Assembly: GCA_004154925.1 (NCBI GenBank)
Contig: QJNS01000116.1
Span: forward strand, 1-64,000
Source of the DNA: Monosporascus cannonballus
Lineage: Eukaryota > Ascomycota > Sordariomycetes > Xylariales
DNA: 64,000 bases
Direction: 5' to 3'
A program made the translations under genes and the position numbers. Positions 46,148 through 57,828 of the stretch are shown here, piece after piece (the first letter of the stretch is position 1; every line of letters starts with the position of its first letter). A model generated the notes under the pieces. That model did no database searches, had not been told where the DNA came from, and worked only from the letters and a program-made list of their open reading frames with translations.

Positions 46148-49100
46148 CGATCTTCCTTTTTCTTAAATCTTGCTCTTAAAATTTTATTTTCTTCGGTAAG
46201 TATCACCGATTTTTTACGATGTTGGGTCGTATTATTAAAAATCGGCGTCAAGTTTCCTTTATTATTCGTCGGCAAAACCTGCTTTTTATTTTCGACGATA
46301 TTAACTTTAAAGTTATACCGTATTCCTTATATTTCTTTAAAGGTTAAAAATGCGAAATAATGGAAAACGTTTTTAAATATAAAGCTTACGTTAAATGTAA
46401 ATATTCTTATAATAGGACCGGCGTCCTTTTTTCCTCCCTGGAAAATATTCGCGCCGAAAATTAACGCCTAGAACGAAAAATGGTTTTCGTAAAGGAACGT
46501 TTTTTGGAATTGCAAAAACGTTATTAATAGAAAATAAATAAAATTATCGCGCGTTTAATTCGTTTTCGAAAATAAAAAGCTTTTTTTCGTTCGAAAAGGA
46601 TAAAAATAATATAACGGAAATTGCAATCGTTCGAAGAATTAAAAAAGTAAAAACGCCAAAAGCAGGCTATCGCCGAGGCTTCCATGGCCGTATTAGTTCC
46701 TCCCGCTGGTCCCGTAAATTAATCTGGTATCGGTAATACCAATTAATCCGTTAAGAATACTAATTGGGATACGATTATTTCTGGTGGTTCCGCCGTTATT
46801 AGTAAAAGTTTTTTAATAGGCGTTAAGCGCTAATAAGATTTTTTGCGAGTTTCTAAGTATTTTTGGAATCCGGATATTTTTTTTATTTAATTAGGTATTA
46901 GGTAAATCCGTTTTGTTTTCGCATATTAAAGATTTTCTTCATTTCGTATGCCTGTTCGTTTTTTATTTCCATATCGTTTTATATCGTATATACTTTAATT
47001 GTATTTACTGCTAATTCGAATAAGGAAATATGAAAAATTAAACAAAGTTTAACTTTTGGTAAAAGTTCTAATTAATAATTATTTTCTAATATTTTCTTGG
47101 CGATTTTATATAAACCAATATATTTAAAATCAAGTTTTTTACTAGGTTTTTTTGTCTAAATATTTTTTATAATAAGGAAAATTATTTCCCCCTTTTTAAA
47201 AAATAATTCTTTTAACCTTTTTTAATTATAATACTTATTTATTTAATTTCGTACGAATTCCAGTTTTATTTTTATTTCTTAATACAATTATCGTAATTAT
47301 TTTAACGTAAAAATTGCTTTAATATTAATTAAACCGTTATTACGTGCTTTTTTATAAATTTCTAAAATAAAACCAAAATTTACGTTTACAAATATTATTT
47401 TAATATTTTCGTAATAACTGGCATTATAAATTAACAATACGATTAATAATATCTTAACCCAGTTATTTTATTTATAATTGATATAATATCGTAAGTAAAT
47501 TTTTAAAGTTTATTTTATTCGTTTTATTTATCCATTTATTTATAGTTTAAATATGCTAAATAATTTGTAGTTTAGGCCGATCTATGCCATAAGACCTTAC
47601 TAAAACTTTGATATAAATATCGATCTTTTATTTAAAATAATTTCTATTAATATTTCGTATATATTAAAAATATATCTGAAAAAAATATATACCAATTATT
47701 CGGCGTTTTATATTTTCGTAATATAATAAAAAATAAGAAAGTTTCGTAAATCGGTCGACGATTACGAAAATGCTATCGTAATATATTTCTGTAACTAAAT
47801 CTTTTAATATAAGAAGTTTAGTAATAAAGTCGAATATAACTAAATATTATAATCGCTTTATAATTAATAATAACTATAATTTTCCGTATAGCTTATATCG
47901 TCGAACTTTTACTTTAACGCAAATATCGCATTGCCGTATAACTTTTTATATTACTAATTTTAATTTTTTAAAAAAATATACGTTAAAATCACTTTAAAAT
48001 TTTATAAATCTCTAAATATCGGTACAACTAATATTCGTATATCTTTTGTATTAAATCCTTTTAGCATTTTTCTGAAACTTACATTTTGTCCATTCTTTAA
48101 TTTTTTAAAAAACCATTATTATATTGCTGAATTCTTTAATATATATCTAAAGGTACTGCCCGAATTATCGCAATCTGTCGTAAGCGTAAATATCCTTTTA
48201 TAGTAATATCGAAAATTATATAGCTAATTTTAACTAATTTTTCTTCGAAATTTAATCGTTTATTTAAAGCATTTACTTTGCCATTTTCTAAACTTTTTTA
48301 TGAATAAAAACAAATCGAAATTCGCTAATTTTTCCGCGTAACGAAATTATCGTCTTGTAAATTCCCTAATTGTAATAAATTGGATAAAATTTTAATAATC
48401 CGTATAAACCTTAACCTAATACAAACTTCTCTTTAAAAAATATCTAAACTTTCGAAATGCCCTAATAATGGCCATAAATTCTTTATCTGGAATGCCATAA
48501 TTAAATTCGGCTCCTTTTAACTTATACAAAAAAAATATAATAAGGTACAACTTGCCTTAATTATTTTGTTATCCGATCATTACGCCTAACGCGTAATTTA
48601 AAACATCGGTTTTTAACTTAACGAAACGGTTTAAATCGTACATAATTAGTACTGGCTTGTTAATAATCCCATCCTTAATATCCTAAAATGTTTTTTTTCC
48701 ATATCTGGCGTCCATTTAAATTCTCTTTTTTTCTTTATGAAATTCGTTAAAAATATAATTATTTTGCTAAAATTTTAAATAAATTTCCTATAATAATTAA
48801 CGAATCCAAAAAAATACCTATATCTCCTTAACCGTTATTAACGTTTATTATTCTATAACTATAGCAACTTTCTTAAAATTTCTCTTAATACGTTTTGGGA
48901 TAATAATATATCTCAACTATTTTACTTCCTATATATGGAACTAATTCTTTTTTACGTTAATAAATAACCTTACGTCTTATAAAACTTAAAACACCTTATA
49001 AACGTATTTTAAATATATTTTTTCCGTTTCTAAAAAATAAAAATATCGTTAAAATAACAAACGTCAAAAATATCAAAGTATTTTCGTAATACGTAATTAA

Positions 49101-50772
49101 CCATTCGTTAAAAGGTTGCTAGTACGTTCGTAAATCCCATTAATATAACCAAATACTTAAATAATCCGTATTTTGTCTTAAAAATATTTTCTATTCGTAT
49201 TTTTTCTTAATTTTAATAAGGCTATATTTATTTTTAAGATCAAATATTATAAATTATTTAATTTTGTAAAATCGATTTTTTATTACGGTAATTAAAAATA
49301 ATAATATTCGATCCTTAATTATAATATCGTTTAATTATTAATACTTAACCATAAATCGTAATTTTTCATTTTTCTTAAGTACAAAAAATATTAAGTAACT
49401 TACTGGTAATTTCGAAAATTAAATCCATCCTTTTTATAACCGATTTTCCAGGTATTTTTTAAAAATACGCAGTTCGTTTCCGCTAAAGTTATAAATGGGG
49501 TAAAACCTTGTCAAAAAACCTTCCTTAAAAACTATTTTCTAATCTTATTCGCTATATTTTAATAATTTCGTATCAAGTTTCTTTCTGATAAACTATTCGT
49601 ATCTGTAATATTATAATAATATATTAATTAGATTTTCTAATTTTTGGGGTTATTATTCTTTTAAATTATTATTTAATTACTTTAATTTCGCTTTAATAAT
49701 AATAACGATACGTCGTATTTTTCTCTGGTACCCGTTTCTTTTGTTATATTTTGTTTTTTTGTGTAATAAGATTTTTATCGTATTCTTATACTTATATTGG
49801 TCGTTATTATTAATCGAATATTAAGATCTTAATTTCTTTTTTTTCGTTTAATAACAAAAAATAAAACAAATTTTACCTGGCTAGTTTTATCGTTAATCAA
49901 AATTCCATATTAACGTATCCATAATAATCCTAAGATCATATCGTAATTCCCAAATAGAACGATATCGAAATTAATTATCTGGTATTATTTTTGGACAAAA
50001 ATCTTAAAGTAATTAATTTCGTATATAATTTCTTTATTATCATAAACAAATTTCTAATTTTCGACATTCGTTACTATATACGGTTTTAACTTATATCTTT
50101 ATAATTATCTAAACTTATTAATTATATCCAGTATAATATAATTCCCGCCTAAAGCTCCGTAATTTACCATTACGGTATACCAGTACGTTCCGATTCTTAT
50201 ATCCAAAATAATAAGGTCGTTAATATCTCTTATTATTGCGTTTAAAACTTTTTTAAGAAATTTCTTTTAATTTTTTTATGTTTCGTTATTTTACGGCTTT
50301 TTTACAAATAATCTTTTTCTTTTAATTCCTATTTAAATTTGTTGAACTTTACTTATATTTTTTCGTTTAACGCGTTAAGCTGTTATATTTATCGTTATTG
50401 CCGGCATACTGTTTCTTCGAATCGTATTAATTGCTCCTAACGTTTTTATAATTCCGTTTGTTTATTAAATAAATTATTTTTTTATATTTGCGACTATATC
50501 TCATTATGCGTTATTTTAGCTATTATTCCATAAATATTCTATAAATTAACGTATTTTTTAATAACTTTTTTTACAAAGATTTATAATAAATATTAATTAA
50601 AAATAAAAGTCCGTAATAACCTTTTGGCAGTATTTTATCATTATACGCTAAATTAATTTCTTTTTCGATTAATTATTATATTATCCATAATAACAAAAAG
50701 GGTTTTCCTATAGGTATTATTTTTTTTCGGGCCAATTTTTTGCTTTAGCCAGTTATTAAATATCTTTTAAGG

Positions 50773-50955
50773 TTATAAATCGAAATTATCGATATTATTA
50801 CTTATCGTTTTTATTATTTCCGGTATAATTTGGAAAATCGAATCTCTTATAATATATACCAGTAATTCGTTCGTAAATATGCTGCTTTTATTTTTCGTAA
50901 TCGTGATATTCCTATCGTCGACAATATATTGCATATATTTTATTATATCGATCAA
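50773..50955 (-). pseudogene. gag/pol-region open fragment inside the gypsy element
   Basis: A 60-codon open stretch on the coding strand of the retroelement, in the gag to protease interval by position. I cannot assign it to a specific domain and list it only as part of the dead element. Confidence 0.3.
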
Positions 50956-52109
50956 GGGTTTCGGGACAAACTTTTTTGGTCCAGTTCTAATATTCGCGTA
51001 ATTATCCTTATAATGCTTTTTGCTATATTCGCAATATTTATTAAATTAGCGTTTTAACTTTTCGCATTTTTTGGCAAATTTCTTATCGTAATAATCCCTA
51101 TTGGACTTTTTGTTATAGGTCTAATATATACTTAACCTAAATTATATTAATAACTTTACTATCGTTTTCTTAATTATTCCTGGATTATTTTTCCGATATA
51201 GGGATCTAATTATCTTATTGTAATTTTTTAGGCTTCCTATATTTATAGGCCTTATATCCTATTTTGCCATAATTAGAACTTTTAATCTGGCTCTAATTTT
51301 ATCTGTAGGTAACGCCGAATTCCATAAGTCCTAACGCCGTTCCATAAGAAATAAAAGGTACGTCTCGTTTTTTCCCCTGGTTAAACTTATTATATCCTAA
51401 ACGTAAAACGTATTATCCTTTCTTTTTCTATTATTTTTCAAATTATCGGTTATTAATTTTGATTACCTTTATAATATACCGATTTAGGGTAATTAATTAT
51501 TTAATCCGAATAATTTTATCTTTTATATTATCTTTTAACCTTTTATAAAACATATCGATAAAAGCGTTAACTGTATCGTCTTTTTATCCGGCCTTAATTA
51601 CAAAAGTTTTAAAAGTTACAACATATTTAAATAGGGAATTTTTCTGTTAAAATTATAAAAGTTATTAAATTATAAATCGTTCTTTATCCGGATTACCGAA
51701 ATTATCGCATATTTTATTAATAACTTTTTCTTTATTCAATTTTTTATTTCCAGGAAATTTCTTATAATAGGCTTAAATTAATTAACCGTATTTCCCGTTA
51801 AATATAGTTTTATTATTAGGACCTAATCTGTTAAGATATTAAGGTTTAGGAAACGAAAGTAAATTCGTACTTAAGTTAAAGAGGTTTAAAGGTTGCCCTT
51901 TTTATCGTAAGGCTTCGGTTTTTTTAGCTTCATGCGGGCGAAAAAGGCTTAAACAGGTAACGTAACTCTAATTTATCGGATTTTTTTTCCAATTCCCGAA
52001 TTCGAACCTAAAGTTACTAAATAAGGATTTCCTAAGCATTAATCGATATTTTGACAATATTAAATATTATTCAAAATCTAACGGTATTACTAAATAAAAA
52101 CTTGCAATA

Positions 52110-52487
52110 TATAACGGCTTAAAAGTTTAACTAATTATTAAACATTAAGTCGACGGATTTATGTTAATAGGAATATCGTAAAAATCTGAATAATAAATAT
52201 AATAATAGTATTACATTTTGTAATTCTAAAAACAGCTTAAATAACGATATTATATTATAAACGGAAATTATTTAAATTATAAAAATAATAAACATATATA
52301 TTTTATTTTTATTCGCTGATTTATCTTTACTTAACTATATTTAATAAATTTTTGTTAAACGATTGGTTAATATTAATTAATCGCGTTTAGTAAATCTTTG
52401 CTGAGCATTTCGTTACGTAATTCGAAAGGTGGTCCGTGTCATCCTCGTTGACCGTTTCCTAAGGCCGGAGCCTGTCAGGTCGTAACA
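52110..52487 (-). repeat. 5' LTR of the 45.8-52.5 kb gypsy element
   Basis: Partner of 45771-46147. Its left part is more AT-mutated and its right end is cleaner (GAGCCTGTCAGGTCGTAACA). Confidence 0.92.
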
Positions 52488-52662
52488 ATTACGTGATCCG
52501 TTTATTATGGATCCCACCGTTTCTTACGACCGGCTTTAGCCTTAGTCGTAATATAATAATAAAATAATAACGAAATAGCAATTAAATAATAATAAAATTA
52601 AAGAAATATTCGATGATAAAATAGTTCTTTTATTAATTTAATCTGATATAAATGTTTCAGTT

Positions 52663-52837
52663 TGTTAAATATTATTAGAAAGTTAAAGTAATAAGATAAC
52701 CTATATATTAAAAACAGTCTAAAACCTGATCTTCTCCTCCATTTCTAGAGAGAAACCACCTGTACATATAGCCGATTCCCGCATCGAGCTTGTAATGGTG
52801 ACGTAGCCCTGACGCGTGTATCCTTTAGCACCTTACA
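52663..52837 (-). repeat. outer LTR, right (5') copy
   Basis: Direct partner of 34103-34277. Its mutation pattern is the mirror image: the left half facing the element is AT-mutated and the right half facing the gene island is nearly clean (CGATTCCCGCATCGAGCTTG). Confidence 0.9.
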
Positions 52838-53271
52838 CGTATAGACAGCCTCCCGAATGAACCAACTGTCCATAATTGCTTGGTCATGATGCGACACCGT
52901 TGAGACTGTTGGATGTTGCTGTATGAAATATTGAAAATCAATTGGACTATAAGCAGCGGCAGGAAAGAACTAGGAGCATTTTTACCGCTTGTTGGGCGTT
53001 GAGTGTTTGGAGAGTATGGTGTATGCCAGAAATGCATTGTGTTGATGCGTTGATAGCTGACCGCCACGTGCCTGAGAAGAACTGCGCCGCACCCTGAAAT
53101 GTCGTATTAAGCGCGGAGTATGGGAGGCCTATTTTCAAGGCTTGCCGAACAGTGATGGCGACCAAACCCTCCCTCCCAACTTCCTCACCACTCCAAAAAA
53201 AAAAAAAAGAAAAAAAAAAAAAAACTTTGCGGGTAGAACGAGATAACGTGAAGGGAGAATAAAAAGCTATA
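52838..53271. other. GC-normal DNA right of the nested insertion
   Basis: Two short minus-strand frames (52825-53067, 52947-53165) overlap each other and match nothing. A poly-A tract at 53194-53223 ends this interval. Confidence 0.5.
53194..53223. repeat. poly-A tract
   Basis: Two A runs (about 14 each) split by a single G, downstream of the stop of the minus-strand gene at 53272. Probably simple low-complexity sequence in the 3' flank. Confidence 0.85.
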
Positions 53272-54078
53272 TTATTTCGAACTTTGAGATTCTTCGCGAA
53301 GATCCGCTAGGTCCGGCCGATATACACCATATTTGTGAGGTTGGGGGTTGAATTCGCCATTTTTAATTTCCATATATCGTCTGACGTGGTACCGGTGCCG
53401 TTCTGTTTGCGCAAAGTATTTTTGTGGATCTCCGGTAACTATATCATAGTGTAGCTCGCGGTGCTCTTTTCGGAGGTTCGATGCGTACTCAATCGAGTTC
53501 ACCGGACCATGATTCGGATCGGTAAGATAGTAGCAATATCTTAGCAATGTAGCAATGTGCAATGCAAACCGGACGCGTTCAACGTAGTCTCCGAGAGAAA
53601 TATTCAGCCACATCTCCATGAGAGCATCGATGAATTCGTTCAGAAGCGGCATTGTCGATTGCATGGTAGGTTCCAGCTCGAAGTACCAATCATTCGCACA
53701 GTAGAGAACAACATTCGTATCGCGTGACGGGTGAGATAGTCGCAGGCCTTTTCCGCAGAATTCAGGGTCATCGCTGAATCTGTCGCATGGGGTGCAAAGG
53801 CCATATCCGGAATTCTGAAGCACTTTGGCTGCAGATGGAGTATTTTGAACCAACAGGTTCAGATCCCAGGCCTGGGTGTCACTGCCGTAGTACGTGAGGA
53901 CGTCTTCTAACCATACCACGTGGGCAATTCCATTTCTTTTGAGAAAGGTAGAAGCCGCATATCGATCCTCGGGCTCTGTCTCCTCGACGCCAGAGAGGCG
54001 CTCGGGAGGGCTGACAATTGATTTTATCACTTGTAAGAGCTTTATTAAAGACATGGATATCGATAAACGGTTTGACAA
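53272..54078 (-). CDS. hypothetical protein, possible degenerate nucleotidyltransferase fold
   Basis: An intact 268-codon frame with normal composition in a GC-normal island between two AT-rich blocks. Residues about 50-95 (IAHVVWLEDVLTYYG then DTQAWDLNLLV then SAAKVLQNSGY) follow the strand-helix-strand order of nucleotidyltransferase-fold proteins (hhhGG.AL...G..R...DhDhhV......L...G). However, the Gly-Gly is LED here and only one Asp of the DxD is present, so catalysis is doubtful. The middle part is helical with CANDWYFELEPTM; the C-terminus is charged (RHRYHVRRYMEIKNGEF). No signal peptide. Without the 18.7-kb insertion it would lie about 0.6 kb upstream of, and in the same direction as, the nucleotidyltransferase-fold gene at 33083-33954. 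Function unknown. Confidence 0.6.
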   Translation of the reverse strand: MSNRLSISMSLIKLLQVIKSIVSPPERLSGVEETEPEDRYAASTFLKRNGIAHVVWLEDVLTYYGSDTQAWDLNLLVQNTPSAAKVLQNSGYGLCTPCDRFSDDPEFCGKGLRLSHPSRDTNVVLYCANDWYFELEPTMQSTMPLLNEFIDALMEMWLNISLGDYVERVRFALHIATLLRYCYYLTDPNHGPVNSIEYASNLRKEHRELHYDIVTGDPQKYFAQTERHRYHVRRYMEIKNGEFNPQPHKYGVYRPDLADLREESQSSK

Positions 54079-54761
54079 TGAAGGTGAGAGTTAAAAAGGA
54101 GATTTGAGGAGAGGCAATGAAATCTGAGTACGGATTTAAGTTGCCATGTATACCAACCGGGACGTTATTTGGGATGCTTGTCGCAATACACACAGGTAGC
54201 GGTTGCACTAGGACCGTATTTACCTTTCCGTAGTCACGAGAATATTACCTCATCAGGATCAAACCCGCTTTGTTACAATGATGCTGCGCCTGCAATGTAG
54301 TTATTACCTTACCGAGATTAGGCTCCGTTTTAGGGTGTGGCTGCGCCTGCGGCGCAGTTAGAGCTAGGATTTGAAAAAGAGAGAAAATGCTTCAAGAACT
54401 TCGGTTACCGACTAAGAAAAACTTATAAAAATAATAAAACTTCAAGAAAAACTTACCATGAAACATAACCCTTAAAACAATATATAACGAATAAATGAAT
54501 AAATAAAGTGTTATACCTAGTGCTAAACGATTAATTAAAATATTTATAATTTTTATTTATAATAAAGAACTAAACATGTAATGAATTTATAGTCTAATGT
54601 TGCTAAGAGTATTAACTTTTTTTTAAAAAAAATTTTCAATATAAAATAAGAGGTTAGCTTATTAACACTTTAATTAATGGTAATATAATTATTGTTCAGA
54701 TAATTACAAAAATAATACAATGTATAAAGCGTTACTACTTTATTATAGCTTAATACCTAAT

Positions 54762-55369
54762 CTGAAACCCCACCTAATGAATTATTCTAGCAATAAATAC
54801 AGATTGTCAGTGTAACGCGCGATATAGAAAATTAATAATAAAAGAATAGAAAAAGCTAAACCAAAACGATTCTTACTTTTATAAACGGAGCTAGTTTTTT
54901 ATTAGTATAAATTACTTATATTACGTAATTAAGCAATTACGATAAGATTTTAAACCAAAAAAGAGAAATACAAAGATATTCAACATATTTAAAAAATATA
55001 TAACATATAAAAAAACTTTTTAGGATATCAAATAACTAATAATCGGTTGAAGAATATATTGAAATGTTATATAAATTAATATTGTATATACATTTAAATC
55101 TTTAATACAAAACATATAAAATTAGTAAGTTTAGTCTTTTAATTAACATATTTTGATAACAATAATATATAGAATAAAAAATTGTTGAAAAACACTTTTA
55201 CGCATGTATTTTATATTTTATAAAAAGAAACAGTAATTATTTCGTTTTAATCTAAAACACTTTGTTTATACTTTGAAAATAAAATGATAAACTTTTAAAA
55301 CAAATTTAATAAAACATATATCATACATATTTATAATATTTTGCAAATATATAAATTTGGCATTTTTTA

Positions 55370-55431
<62 letters not shown>

Positions 55432-56168
55432 TACTTATTATATTTGTTTCTAATATTTTTTTACGTTTATAATTTCTATATTTTAAAAATATTAAGTATA
55501 AAATAAATAAAACACTCAATACATATTTGAATAAAACCAAGATTATTAAATGAATTCAGTTTAGTTTCTACCAACATAAATATACAATTAGTTAAATAAT
55601 TAAATTTTATATAACTAATATATAAACTTTTTAAATATTATAATTCAAAAAAGTAATAACATACTACTAATATGTTAAAACGCATCAAAATTTTATAATA
55701 ATTTAATATATTTCTAAACGCATTGTAAGATATATTTTAAACTAATTTGAATACATTTAATATATTTTTCACTTTTATAAAATATATTCTTATAACAATT
55801 TGTATTTTTTCATTTTTACGAATATAGAATATAGAATATATATAAAATCTAAAATGTTACAATTTTTAAATTTAAAAAGTAAATAATGGAATTATATAAG
55901 TGTAGTTTTTTATTTACGTAAAATTAATCTTTTACTAATCTTTAAAATATATTATAATTTTGATTGTATATTTAATTTTAAAAAATTACAAGAAGTAGTT
56001 TTTAAATATATATCAAGTTTCTCAATTGTGATATAATATATTTTAGTTTCGTATTGTCTTTATTTTATTTTATATATTTGTATTAATTCATTATTAATTA
56101 TTTTATATTGCGTATTTTAGTACAAATCTGTATTCATTGCTAGAGTAATTCATTAGGTAGGGTTTCAG
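54762..56168. mobile_element. nested 1.4-kb TIR element
   Basis: Inverted repeats of about 85 bp (54762-54848 and 56082-56168) start CTGAAACCC and share CCTAATGAATTA, TCTAGCAAT and AATACAGAT. Flanks CTAAT and CTAAG suggest a 4-5 bp duplication. No coding sequence recognised; the interior holds a long (TTA)n tract. Probably a nonautonomous or thoroughly decayed DNA transposon. Confidence 0.7.
55370..55430. repeat. (ATT)n microsatellite
   Basis: About 20 uninterrupted ATT units inside the nested TIR element; ends at ACTACTT. Confidence 0.95.
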
Positions 56169-56330
56169 CTAAGAGACCTAAATGGTATCTTAGCTAGCTC
56201 AGACCTTTTTAGCTCGTTTCGATATACTAATATACTCTTTTTCAATCAATTAAATGCCGTATCCTCGTAGCGGATTAACGAGGTCTAAGTCGAAGTTATG
56301 TGAAAAATAGGTTAGTTCTAAGAATCGTTA
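56169..56330. other. less AT-rich patch
   Basis: GC-richer than its surroundings (CTTAGCTAGCTCAGACC, CCTCGTAGCGGATTAACGAGGTC). No coding or repeat structure recognised; it sits inside the outer TIR element next to the nested one. Confidence 0.35.
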
Positions 56331-57435
56331 CTTAAATATTACATTCTTTTTCTTTAAAAAATTTCAAAATTAATATAAATAAACTTTTTATATATTTAAA
56401 TTAAACCCAATATATTAACAATTTTATATACGCATTAAATATAAAATCATATTTGTTAAAACTGTTTTAAATGTTTTTAAAATAAGAATTATAACTAATA
56501 AAGTGAAATTAGGATTTAGAAAATAAAATAATCTTAACATATTTAAACCCTAGAAAATAGACGGCCGTAACGGTTTGATAGTTATAACAACATAATTATC
56601 GGTTGCGTTATTACATGCCGGACTTCTTTAATATATTTTAAATAGAAAAAAATCTTATATTAGTTTTTTTAACTGTATGAATTATGATTATCATTTCGTA
56701 GGTATAAAAAGATTAAAATTAATTAAATTTAAAACGCTCTTATAGCTGCGACGTAATAACTATCGGTTGGAAAAAACTTTTATAATTTTTCCAAAAATAA
56801 CTTAATATAGAAAAAGCTCGTTCAGCTATGTTTTCGGTTGTACGGGTTATAGTTATTACGTTATAGCTGTAAGAGAGTTTCGGATAAAACATCTACTTAA
56901 AATAAAGATTTTAATTTATTCCTTAATATTTCCATTATATTCATCTGAATTAACAGGTTTAAATATAATTAAAACGCCTTTTTAAAGCTAAATATAATAA
57001 TATATTTTTCTTTTATTATTAGTTATTAATATTATTTTATTTATAAAATTTTAAAAGAAATTTTTGAAAATTTATATAGAATTATTTAAAACGAGGTCAA
57101 AATTTATAATTTGCTATTAGGTCTTATTTTGGAAGTTTGTTATTTTTGGGGATAATTCTGTGGGTCCGCCTTAGCAGTATATCTAAAGTTACAAATTTTT
57201 CAAAGCACTAGCCACAGCTGCGCCGCAGGCGCAGCCACAACCTTTAAAATGGGGTCCTAATCGCGATGAAGGAGCTCGAATAGACAATCGAGACAAGACC
57301 TTAAGCACCTCCGACCTCCACCCAAGTCACCTGACATGGATCTAAAGAGATCACGATACGTGTAGATCTGGAAGGATTCTTAGATCGAGGGAAATCAAGC
57401 GATAAATATATACGTTCGTTATTTTCTTAGTTTCA

Positions 57436-57600
57436 AAAAAAGGCTAGCTTGCAATATATAACTTAGTTACGCAATACTTTTAATTACTACCAGACGTAAT
57501 TAGTTACTTTATTGGTTAAACTCCTAGAGTACTTCTATAAATATAAACTCGTACGACTTAGATTTAATAGTTGGTTAAACCTCCTCGCCGTTATATATCT
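57436..57600 (-). repeat. inverted LTR fragment of the 45771-52487 gypsy family
   Basis: The reverse complement starts TATAACGGCGAGGAGGTTTAACCAACTATTAAA..CTAAGTCG and matches the start of the LTR at 45771. It is a truncated solo LTR or LTR end in the opposite orientation. The GC-normal patch at 57290-57430 beside it may belong to the same insertion. Confidence 0.6.
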
Positions 57601-57629
57601 AACTCGGCTGATTATATAATCAGAATCTG

Positions 57630-57823
57630 TGTCACAGTTCCAAGTGGCACCTAGTAGGTATATAGGGCGGAACAAGGCGGTCAGTGCTCGAGCTGACAAC
57701 GTTCCACTTTTAGTGGTGTAATAGCTACGCTCTTGTTCTCGTATTGTAACAGTTTGTCAGCTCGAGCACTAACCGCCTTGTTCTGCTCTATATACCTACT
57801 AGGTGCCACTTAGGACTGTGACA
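57630..57823. mobile_element. 194-bp foldback element with perfect ATCTG target duplication
   Basis: Two 70-bp arms (57630-57699 and 57754-57823) are near-perfect reverse complements (TGTCACAG...GCTCGAGCTGACAA), joined by a 54-bp loop. The immediate flanks are ATCTG on both sides (57625-57629 and 57824-57828). The element is GC-rich in AT-rich surroundings and has almost no RIP, with a few transitions between arms. It is too short to code for anything. Confidence 0.85.
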
Positions 57824-57828
57824 ATCTG

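Larger units (their letters stand above)
45771..52487 (-). mobile_element. full-length chromodomain Ty3/gypsy retrotransposon with TSD
   Basis: LTRs of 377 and 378 bp (45771-46147 and 52110-52487) are bounded by ATTAC on both sides (45766-45770 and 52488-52492), a perfect target duplication. Total length is 6,717 bp. Pol is on the minus strand, so the right LTR is the 5' one. Reverse transcriptase at about 49200-49020 reads TKYGLFKYLV, MGFTNVLATF and a damaged YFNDIFIF at the YxDD site. Integrase near 47770-47740 reads FVIVDRFTKLSYF, and a C-terminal chromodomain near 46915-46850 reads YLIK then KKYPDSKNT then KLAKNLISA. Gln and Trp codons are converted to stops, so it is dead. It inserted into the outer retroelement near that element's 5' end. 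Confidence 0.9.
34103..52837 (-). mobile_element. 18.7-kb nested insertion: outer gypsy LTR retrotransposon with TSD
   Basis: Two direct repeats of exactly 175 bp (34103-34277 and 52663-52837) start TGT and end in CA or its RIP form TA (TGTCAGGT...CCTTATA; TGTTAAAT...CCTTACA). The bases just outside are CGTAT on both sides (34098-34102 and 52838-52842), a perfect 5-bp target duplication. This shows that everything between arrived as, or inside, one LTR element. Subtracting the nested elements leaves about 7.5 kb, a normal gypsy length. A decayed minus-strand chromodomain (pattern FT.YLIK.K, near 35880-35830) and integrase-region homology to 47200-48400 (36200-37300) identify it as a chromodomain gypsy relic running right to left. 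The differences between LTRs are overwhelmingly C/T and G/A. Confidence 0.88.
54307..57274. mobile_element. TIR DNA element containing a nested TIR element
   Basis: The ends are inverted repeats of about 60-70 bp: 54307-54375 and the complement of 57205-57274 share GATTAGG..CC..TTTTA..G.TGTGGCTGCGCC and TGCGGCGCAG. A 1.4-kb element is nested inside (54762-56168), leaving about 1.56 kb. A fragment of another copy in opposite orientation occurs at 62095-62590. Internal sequence is too mutated to show a transposase, so the superfamily is unknown. Confidence 0.7.

Noticed and set aside
34103..52837. Possible Starship-type giant element
   Set aside because: The ends are LTRs with a 5-bp duplication and the content is ordinary retro- and DNA transposons; no tyrosine-recombinase captain gene or cargo genes were seen.
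53190..53225. Poly-A tail of a retroposed transcript
   Set aside because: No target duplication or processed gene is visible upstream; the run is interrupted and is likely simple low-complexity sequence.
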